This document shows, piece by piece, positions 4,381 to 9,569 of a stretch of 9,569 nucleotides of DNA. How positions within the stretch are numbered: position 1 is the stretch's first letter; every line of letters begins with the position of its first letter. This DNA is from an uncultured Alistipes sp. (GTDB lineage: Bacteria; Bacteroidota; Bacteroidia; Bacteroidales; Rikenellaceae). Under the pieces are notes generated by a model. It did no database searches. It worked only from the letters and a program-made list of their open reading frames with translations, and was not told the DNA's origin. Both the position numbers and the translations under genes were made by a program. Location: the NCBI GenBank assembly GCA_900550375.1, contig URRP01000053.1, positions 1 to 9,569 on the forward strand. The letters are read 5' to 3'.

Positions 4381-6804
4381 CAGCGTCGCACTTCGACCGT
4401 AAGCATAAAGCAGGCTCGCAGGGAACGGGCGATAGAAGGTCTCGGCGCCGCTGCGCAAACGCCGCACCCGATCGGACTCGTAAGCAGAGTAGACCGTGCG
4501 GCGGTCGTCGAGCAGATTGCGCACCGACAGCGTGACCGATAGCCGCGATGCGCCCAGCCGCCACATCCTGCCTGCCGAAACATCGACCGTAAAGGAGTCG
4601 TCCAGCCGTTCCTGACCGGTGAACAGCGCGAAGGTCTCGGGCGAATCGGAGGCCTGATTGGCCACACGCGAGGTGCGGTAATGGAACGACGGCGCGACCC
4701 GTCGTCCGCCGACCAGCGACGCATCGGCCGAGAAATACCATCCCGAACGGCCGAAGTAATGCACGCCCACCGTCGCGGCCAGCGAAGCCGTACCGCCGGG
4801 ACGAAGACCGCTCATGTAACTCGTAACCCCTTCAGCGCGAAGTTCGTTGCCCGAATCGGTGTAGAGCCACACCGAGGGATTCGTCGCATAGGTATGGCTG
4901 CCCGCCTCAACGGCGGCCGTGAGGCTCCAATTCCAAGTAAGGCGGAGTTTCGCAGCGGCCTCGACGCCGTAATCGAGCCGGCCAATGCCGCGCACCGTCA
5001 TGTCGCAGTATTCGTAGGCCAGATCGTCGAAGAAACGGGTCGTTCGGATTTCGTCCCGCGTCGCGGCAAGATACCCCGTCACCCGCAAATCGAACGCACC
5101 GCCCGTGCGGACGAATCCCAGTTCGGCTCCGTAGCGATGCGACGCAGCCGGATCATCCACCGTGCGATTGTTGTAGAGCGGCTGCAAAAACAGATCGTCG
5201 GCAGCGGGCGTTGCGGCCGACACCGCCGCCGAAGCTTCGAGATAACTGCGGGGCGAAAAGGCGTAACCGACGCTCGCCCGCAAGACATAAGGCGTGAAGT
5301 GCAGCCGACGGGAGTGTCCGTAGGAGCCATCGCCCGGAAATAGCTCCTTCTCATAATATCCGCGCCGCCGGACGACGCATTGGCCGACGCTCACGCCGAA
5401 AGCCGCCATCCACCGATCCGAACGATAACGCACCACGGCATCGGCCGCGACCTCGCTGCGAACCGTGCGATAGTCGTAACCGAAACGGTCGCCCTCGCCC
5501 ACCGTCCGATCGGGATGGCGCAGATCGTTTTGCAGACGGTTGGAATAGGTCGCATCGTCGAGCAGGAAGTGGTCGATGTCGGTCAGACGATCGGCGCCCA
5601 GCAGATCGCATAGCTCTTTATACCGGCGTGAGGCGTCGTAATCGGCCCGCAGGGCGCAGACGACGCTCAGCTGCGGGTCGATCTCGGTCTCGGTGCAGAT
5701 CGCCGCCTGCACCCGCAGGGGACGTTCCACCCGCTCTTCAAGCGCATAAAGCGCTTCACAGTCGGGCTGCATCCGGTTACGGCGGTAGAGTTCCTCCCAA
5801 TCGATCTGCGTATACCGTTCGTCGCCCGTGCGCCATGCAGCGTCGACGGCATCGAACGCCGTGCCGGTGAAGTAACTGGGCAGGTAGTGATAGTTGTCGG
5901 GGCGGGGCGTCGAAGCGTCGTACCACGCCAGCGAACTCTGGCGCCGGATACCGGCTTCGACAGCGGCGGTCGCTTGCAGGCGCGTCGAACCGCCGATCCC
6001 GCCGCGATAGGCGACGGCGCCCAGCGGCAGCAATTCGCGCCGTACTCGGCTGTTGCGCACATCGCCGGCCTGACGGCCCCACGCAGGATTGTAGTAGTTC
6101 GAACCCCGCAGCGCAAAAGCCTCCTTCGTAGAGGAGGAGCGGAGCCCGCGCTCCGCAAACGGCACGGCGAGCAGTATCGCCCAGCATCCGTCGTTTTTCG
6201 TGCGGCGGCCGATGCGCAGAGCAGCCGTCGACTGCCGCGTATAGACCCCGTCGACGAGCGGGTCGCGTCCGAAACGTCCGTCGGCCGTTACGGCCAGACT
6301 CCACCTGCGAGGCAGTTCCACGGCCAGCGCAGCCTCCGCGCCGGCCCGGTAATTGCGGGTCGCCGCACGCAGTGCGAACACGCCGCCCTGCATCGGATCG
6401 TACGCGGTGAGCGACACCGCCGTCGCTCCCGCTCCCGCATCGAGCATTCCGACCTGCGGATACGAACCCGCGGCATATCGTGATTCGGCCTGCAAACGTC
6501 GCAACGCCGCGAGATAACGCCACGACACCTTCACGCCGTCCAGCAAAACAGGCGACAGCGCGAAATCTTCGCCGCGCCGGCGATAGGAAACGGCCGAAAA
6601 ACGAAACGCCGACACCTCTGCCCAAAGATCGCCCGCCTGCTGCACCGCACGATAAAAAAGCAGCGAATCGCTCTCCAGCTCGGGTCCTCGTTCCTCTTCG
6701 TACGGCACAAAAGGATAGTAGATTTCCTCGTCGTAGGTCTGCGCACATACGTCCGAAAAGCACAATATTAAGATCGAACAAAGTATTTTATCGAATAATT
6801 TCAC
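4360..6804 (-). CDS. TonB-dependent receptor-like outer-membrane barrel with short plug
   Basis: An 814-residue outer-membrane protein, probably a TonB-dependent transporter of unknown substrate. Residues 1-21 are a signal peptide (hydrophobic core ILILCF, cleavage after VCA). Residues about 66-130 resemble a compressed plug: FRFSAVSYRRRGED and VLLDGVKV correspond to the RFRxRGYD...NGVxxN core of Bacteroidota plugs. The N-terminal carboxypeptidase-regulatory domain common in this phylum is missing, and I see no clear TonB box. From about 140 to the end, alternating aromatic/hydrophobic strands form a barrel. The C-terminus is typical: VRNLLDDRRTVYSAYESD, then RSATLTISYKF with terminal Phe. 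The start is GTG at 6804, because TAA lies two codons upstream and the signal peptide begins there. It is divergent from the other receptor gene (175-bp spacer) and is followed by ald after 64 nt. No SusD partner is present. Confidence 0.75.
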   Translation of the reverse strand: MKLFDKILCSILILCFSDVCAQTYDEEIYYPFVPYEEERGPELESDSLLFYRAVQQAGDLWAEVSAFRFSAVSYRRRGEDFALSPVLLDGVKVSWRYLAALRRLQAESRYAAGSYPQVGMLDAGAGATAVSLTAYDPMQGGVFALRAATRNYRAGAEAALAVELPRRWSLAVTADGRFGRDPLVDGVYTRQSTAALRIGRRTKNDGCWAILLAVPFAERGLRSSSTKEAFALRGSNYYNPAWGRQAGDVRNSRVRRELLPLGAVAYRGGIGGSTRLQATAAVEAGIRRQSSLAWYDASTPRPDNYHYLPSYFTGTAFDAVDAAWRTGDERYTQIDWEELYRRNRMQPDCEALYALEERVERPLRVQAAICTETEIDPQLSVVCALRADYDASRRYKELCDLLGADRLTDIDHFLLDDATYSNRLQNDLRHPDRTVGEGDRFGYDYRTVRSEVAADAVVRYRSDRWMAAFGVSVGQCVVRRRGYYEKELFPGDGSYGHSRRLHFTPYVLRASVGYAFSPRSYLEASAAVSAATPAADDLFLQPLYNNRTVDDPAASHRYGAELGFVRTGGAFDLRVTGYLAATRDEIRTTRFFDDLAYEYCDMTVRGIGRLDYGVEAAAKLRLTWNWSLTAAVEAGSHTYATNPSVWLYTDSGNELRAEGVTSYMSGLRPGGTASLAATVGVHYFGRSGWYFSADASLVGGRRVAPSFHYRTSRVANQASDSPETFALFTGQERLDDSFTVDVSAGRMWRLGASRLSVTLSVRNLLDDRRTVYSAYESDRVRRLRSGAETFYRPFPASLLYAYGRSATLTISYKF

Positions 6805-6827
6805 TATTTACGCGTCCTATTTTACCA

Positions 6828-6835
6828 CAAATATA
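6828..6835 (-). promoter_or_regulatory. -7 box of the short-plug receptor gene
   Basis: TATATTTG on the minus strand matches TAnnTTTG exactly and lies 23 nt upstream of the GTG start. No good TTTG is found 19-21 nt further upstream, so the promoter may need an activator. Confidence 0.5.
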
Positions 6836-6863
6836 CTCTTTTCCCCGATTATCCGCACCTCGA

Positions 6864-6872
6864 GGGGGGGGG
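6864..6872 (+). repeat. Nine-G homopolymer in the divergent receptor spacer
   Basis: Nine consecutive G lie between the two divergent -7 boxes. The run ends two bases before the -33 TTG of the plus-strand promoter and begins 28 nt upstream of the minus-strand -7 box. It is in no reading frame with a plausible start on the plus strand. Length change would shift upstream DNA relative to the plus promoter without altering its -33/-7 spacing. Confidence 0.9.
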
Positions 6873-6874
6873 TA

Positions 6875-6905
6875 TTGCATTTTTGAAAAAGAATCGATAC
6901 ATTTG
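6875..6905 (+). promoter_or_regulatory. Promoter of the OMP_b-brl_3 receptor gene
   Basis: TTG (6875-6877) is followed after 20 nt by TACATTTG (6898-6905), an exact TAnnTTTG match. The predicted start near 6912 gives a leader of about 68 nt. A small hairpin (CGGA-AACAA-TCCG, 6907-6919) covers the predicted start. No riboswitch was recognised in the leader. Confidence 0.6.
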
Positions 6906-6979
6906 TCGGAAACAATCCGCAAAGATACTCTGCGCAACATCCCAACCGGCGCACCGTACCGAGTACTACACCTATCTGA

Positions 6980-9421
6980 ATGAAAAAACAAAAGTTTCTC
7001 TTGCTGCTGTTGTCGATCCTCCCTCTGAGTATGTATGCACAGCAGAAATTCCTGCTGCGCGGCCAAGTCGTCGATGCAGCGAACAACTCCCCCGTAAGTT
7101 TTGCCACGACGGCCCTGCTGCGCGATTCGACAGCCGTCGCAGCCGCAGCAGCCGACGCACAAGGCCGATTCGAACTCGCTGCGGCAGCTCAGGGAGACTA
7201 TCAGCTCCAAATTACGATGGTCGGTTATAACCCCGAAACGCAGTCCGTCACGCTCCGCGACGCTGCGACCGACGTCGAGACGATCCGCCTGCGGCAGGGC
7301 GTAGATATCGATCAGGTGACGGTTACCATCCAGAAGCCGCTCATCACGGCCGACGCCGAAAAGATGACCTATTCGGTCGAAGACGATCCTCAGGCCGCAT
7401 CGTCGACGCTCGAAGAGATTCTGCGCAAGGTGCCGCAGCTGACCATCGATGCCGAAGGCAACGTGAAACTCAACGGGCAGAGCGACTTCAAGGTGCTGGT
7501 CAACGGCCGCTCGTCGGCGATGTTCAAGAATTTCAAGGACGTGATCCGCAGTATGCCGGCCTCGCAGATCAAAAAGATCGAGGTCATCACCGAACCCTCG
7601 ATGAAGTACGACGCCGAAGGTGCGGGCGGTATCATCAACATCATCACCGCCCGCAAGGAGTTCGACGGCTACAACGGCAGCCTCAACTACAATACGGGAT
7701 TGGACCACCGGCGGAACTACGGCGGTGCCACGCTCTCCGTCCAGAAAGGCAAGTTCGCCGCATCGCTTCAGGCCTTCTTCTTTTCGATGAATCAAAAAAA
7801 CCGCCCCTCTACCTCGGAGAGCTGGCAGGAGAACTACACCTCCGAGGAACAGCGTTACCGCACCTCCGAATCGACCGGCTACGGGCGGGGAAACAACGAA
7901 TACGTCTCGCTGAATCTGAGCTATCAGCCCGACACGCTCAATCTGATTACGCTCGAAGGCTCGCTCTGGAACGGCGGATGGAAAAACTATTCGGACGCGC
8001 AGCAGCGAATGCTCGACAGCGAGGAGAATCCGACTGTCGCGTACGACACCCATGACTATAACAGCTATCCCTACACGGGATTTCAGGTCGGCACCAACTA
8101 CGAACGGCGCTTCCGTAAACCCGAACATACGCTTACGGTCTCGGATATGGTCGAGATCGACCCCGACAAAGGCTACAACCTCGTCACCTACGACGGCGTG
8201 CTGAACTACCCCTCCTCGCAGCTCTACAAGCGTCATACGAGCCGGAGCGTCACAAACACCGTCCAACTCGACTACTACAATCCGATCATAAAGCACCACT
8301 ACATCGAAGCCGGCGGCAAATACATCTACCGGATCAACAAGGGTTATCAGAACGAAATTCCGTGGGTCGACCCCGAAGGGTTCGATCCTGCGAACATGAC
8401 TAAATACAACGACCTGCGGCAGCGGCAGCAGATTCTCTCGCTCTATTTCGGTTACGGACTGAAATTCAAGAAGGTGTCGGCTCGCGCAGGCGTACGTATG
8501 GAACGCACGTGGAATCATGCCGACGCCGACAACAGCAGCGAGGGCATCTACGACTACGGCAACCGCCTGCTGAACTTCATCCCCTACCTCAGCTTCACCT
8601 ACAAGCCCCACGACGGACACAACATCTCGCTTTCGTACACCGAACGTCTGCGCCGCCCTTCGATCTCGATGCTCTCGACCTACTTCGACGACAGCGATCC
8701 CTACAACACCTCGCGGGGAAACCCCGATCTGAAAGCGTCGACGACACATGCGCTATCGCTCAAATACAACTATTTCTCACCCAAATGGAGCGGCACGTTC
8801 ACGCTGTCGGGACACCTGTCGAACGACGGCATCTCGAGCTGGACGAGTGTAAACGGCGAAGGCGTCTCGCATACGACGTACAGCAACAACGTGCACTCGC
8901 GCACGGCCAGCGCACGGCTGTCGATCAACTACACCCCGTCGGAGAAATTCTCCTTCGCGTTGAACGGTCGGGGCGGATACAACCACTACCGGCTGCCCGA
9001 GGAGGATATCACCACCGAAGAGTTTACCTTCGACCAGAATCTCAATATGAACATCGGGCTTTGGAAAGCCGCCACCGTTTCGCTGGGCGAAGGATACAAC
9101 AGCGGCAGTGCGAATCTGGGACGTAAATCGGGCGATTACTTCTACTCTTACGCGACCCTCTCGCAGAAGTTCTTCAAGAAGAAACTGCAACTTTCGGTCA
9201 GCTGCTACAATCCCTTTACCAAATACCAGACATACAGCTCTACGGCACAAACCCCGACCTACCGCTCGCAATACCGCAGCCGCCGCGAATCGCGTCAATT
9301 CTCCGTCGGCGCCTACTGGCGGTTCGGAAAGCAGAACGTCGAAGTCAAGCGCACCCGCAAGTCGATCTCCAACGACGATACGATGGACAGCGGAAACAAG
9401 CAGGGCGGCGGCAATCAGTAA
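6980..9421 (+). CDS. TonB-dependent outer-membrane receptor, OMP_b-brl_3 type
   Basis: An 813-residue outer-membrane transporter of unknown substrate, powered by TonB-ExbB-ExbD if it acts like its family. Residues 1-20 are a signal peptide (MKKQK, a Leu-rich core, cleavage after MYA). Residues about 23-95 form a carboxypeptidase-regulatory-like beta-sandwich: LLRGQVVDAANNSPVSFATT, GRFELAAAAQGDYQLQITMVGY. Residues about 108-223 are the plug: PLITADAEKMTYSVEDDPQA, LEEILRKVPQLTIDAEGNV, VLVNGRS, IKKIEVITEPSMKYDAEGAG, GIINIIT. The remainder is the barrel; YTERLRRPSISML and NPDLKASTTHALSLKYNY are typical of OMP_b-brl_3. The last strand (FSVGAYWRFGKQ) is followed by a basic, then Gly/Asn/Gln-rich tail instead of a terminal aromatic residue, which is usual for this subgroup. 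The start ATG at 6980 is fixed by the signal peptide. No SusD-like gene follows within the window, so this is a stand-alone receptor, not a SusC/SusD pair. Confidence 0.9.
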   Translation: MKKQKFLLLLLSILPLSMYAQQKFLLRGQVVDAANNSPVSFATTALLRDSTAVAAAAADAQGRFELAAAAQGDYQLQITMVGYNPETQSVTLRDAATDVETIRLRQGVDIDQVTVTIQKPLITADAEKMTYSVEDDPQAASSTLEEILRKVPQLTIDAEGNVKLNGQSDFKVLVNGRSSAMFKNFKDVIRSMPASQIKKIEVITEPSMKYDAEGAGGIINIITARKEFDGYNGSLNYNTGLDHRRNYGGATLSVQKGKFAASLQAFFFSMNQKNRPSTSESWQENYTSEEQRYRTSESTGYGRGNNEYVSLNLSYQPDTLNLITLEGSLWNGGWKNYSDAQQRMLDSEENPTVAYDTHDYNSYPYTGFQVGTNYERRFRKPEHTLTVSDMVEIDPDKGYNLVTYDGVLNYPSSQLYKRHTSRSVTNTVQLDYYNPIIKHHYIEAGGKYIYRINKGYQNEIPWVDPEGFDPANMTKYNDLRQRQQILSLYFGYGLKFKKVSARAGVRMERTWNHADADNSSEGIYDYGNRLLNFIPYLSFTYKPHDGHNISLSYTERLRRPSISMLSTYFDDSDPYNTSRGNPDLKASTTHALSLKYNYFSPKWSGTFTLSGHLSNDGISSWTSVNGEGVSHTTYSNNVHSRTASARLSINYTPSEKFSFALNGRGGYNHYRLPEEDITTEEFTFDQNLNMNIGLWKAATVSLGEGYNSGSANLGRKSGDYFYSYATLSQKFFKKKLQLSVSCYNPFTKYQTYSSTAQTPTYRSQYRSRRESRQFSVGAYWRFGKQNVEVKRTRKSISNDDTMDSGNKQGGGNQ

Positions 9422-9569
9422 ATCGACCGGACCGCCCGATCGGAGCAGCCTGAGTTTTGAATGCAGGCCGGCATCGTCTGGGAATCGATCCGAAAAAGGG
9501 GAGCGTCCGTTTTTGGCACACCCTTTTTTCGGACACAACTTTTGTGATTAGGAAAAATAGTTGATTGAT
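9422..9569. other. Right-edge intergenic stretch without a gene
   Basis: After the TAA at 9419-9421 no convincing reading frame is seen on either strand. The stretch contains the nested inverted repeats at 9489-9533, a small CACAA-CTT-TTGTG hairpin (9534-9546) and AT-rich DNA at the edge that may begin the control region of a gene outside the window. Confidence 0.5.
9489..9533 (+). terminator. Nested inverted repeats, possible terminator of the receptor gene
   Basis: The outer arms TCCGAAAAAGGG (9489-9500) and CCCTTTTTTCGGA (9521-9533) are complementary except for one extra T. An alternative inner hairpin centred at 9504 has a short GGA-GCG-TCC core flanked by A and T runs and ends in TTTTT (9510-9514). 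The two folds share bases and would exclude each other. Either could end transcription about 70-110 nt past the stop, but neither is a textbook terminator. Confidence 0.35.

Noticed and set aside
5777..6781. Second long minus-strand frame inside the short-plug receptor gene
   Set aside because: It is read in another frame of the same strand, is very Arg/Gly-rich and lacks any family motif. The receptor frame explains the region.
6883..7230. Plus-strand frame overlapping the receptor leader and signal peptide
   Set aside because: It needs a TTG start, continues out of frame through a clear coding region and has no protein-like pattern.
6788..8749. Minus-strand open frame of 653 codons opposite the OMP_b-brl_3 receptor
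   Set aside because: The plus-strand gene has a signal peptide, plug and barrel. The antisense translation is Val/Arg/Asp-rich without recognisable domains and arises from GC-biased codon use.
4360..9421. SusC/SusD glycan-utilisation locus
   Set aside because: Two receptor-type barrels are present, but there is no SusD-like lipoprotein, glycoside hydrolase or hybrid two-component sensor in the window. One receptor is OMP_b-brl_3 rather than SusC type, and the other has a compressed plug.
1..9569. CRISPR array, tRNA, rRNA or insertion sequence
   Set aside because: No direct repeats with regular spacers, cloverleaf, conserved rRNA stretch, transposase or terminal inverted repeats were found on reading both strands.

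Overview
The window looks like a chromosomal segment of a GC-rich Bacteroidales bacterium. Alistipes (Rikenellaceae) is my best guess, but that is an inference. The grounds are Bacteroidota-type promoters (TTG or TTTG, about 19-20 nt, then TAnnTTTG), no Shine-Dalgarno sequences, two TonB-dependent outer-membrane barrels, a fimbrillin-like lipoprotein ending in a FISUMP domain, and high GC in coding DNA against AT-rich spacers. No tRNA, rRNA, CRISPR array or insertion sequence was seen.

Layout from left to right. Bases 1-113 hold no supportable gene. A strong intrinsic terminator (114-151) closes a minus-strand gene for a 632-residue surface lipoprotein (172-2070). Its leader (2071-2313) has a good promoter and a small reading frame of about 52 residues. 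That frame is broken at a run of nine G (2219-2227) in this assembly. A second terminator (2322-2353) ends a minus-strand HAD-family hydrolase (2375-3004), which has its own promoter and a 12-bp palindrome beside the -33 box. Next comes NAD-dependent alanine dehydrogenase (ald, 3189-4295, minus), followed by a 10-bp GC-rich hairpin. A TonB-dependent receptor-like barrel with a shortened plug (4360-6804, minus) lies just upstream of ald. It is divergent from a second receptor of the OMP_b-brl_3 type (6980-9421, plus). The 175-bp divergent spacer has a promoter for each side, with another nine-G run between them. Bases 9422-9569 hold only nested inverted repeats that may terminate the last gene.

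How the genes fit together: three of the five large genes encode outer-membrane or surface proteins (two TonB-dependent transporters and a fimbrillin/FISUMP lipoprotein). The other two encode cytoplasmic enzymes, alanine dehydrogenase and a sugar-phosphatase-like HAD protein. They do not form one obvious pathway. No SusD partner is present, so the receptor substrates cannot be named.

The most interesting pattern is that the only two nine-base G/C runs I found both lie in the control regions of surface-protein genes. One would switch a small ORF, and perhaps the coupled lipoprotein, in and out of frame. The other sits at the shared control region of the divergent receptors. Together they suggest phase-variable surface expression. 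This is a hypothesis, and sequencing error in homopolymers is the main competing explanation.
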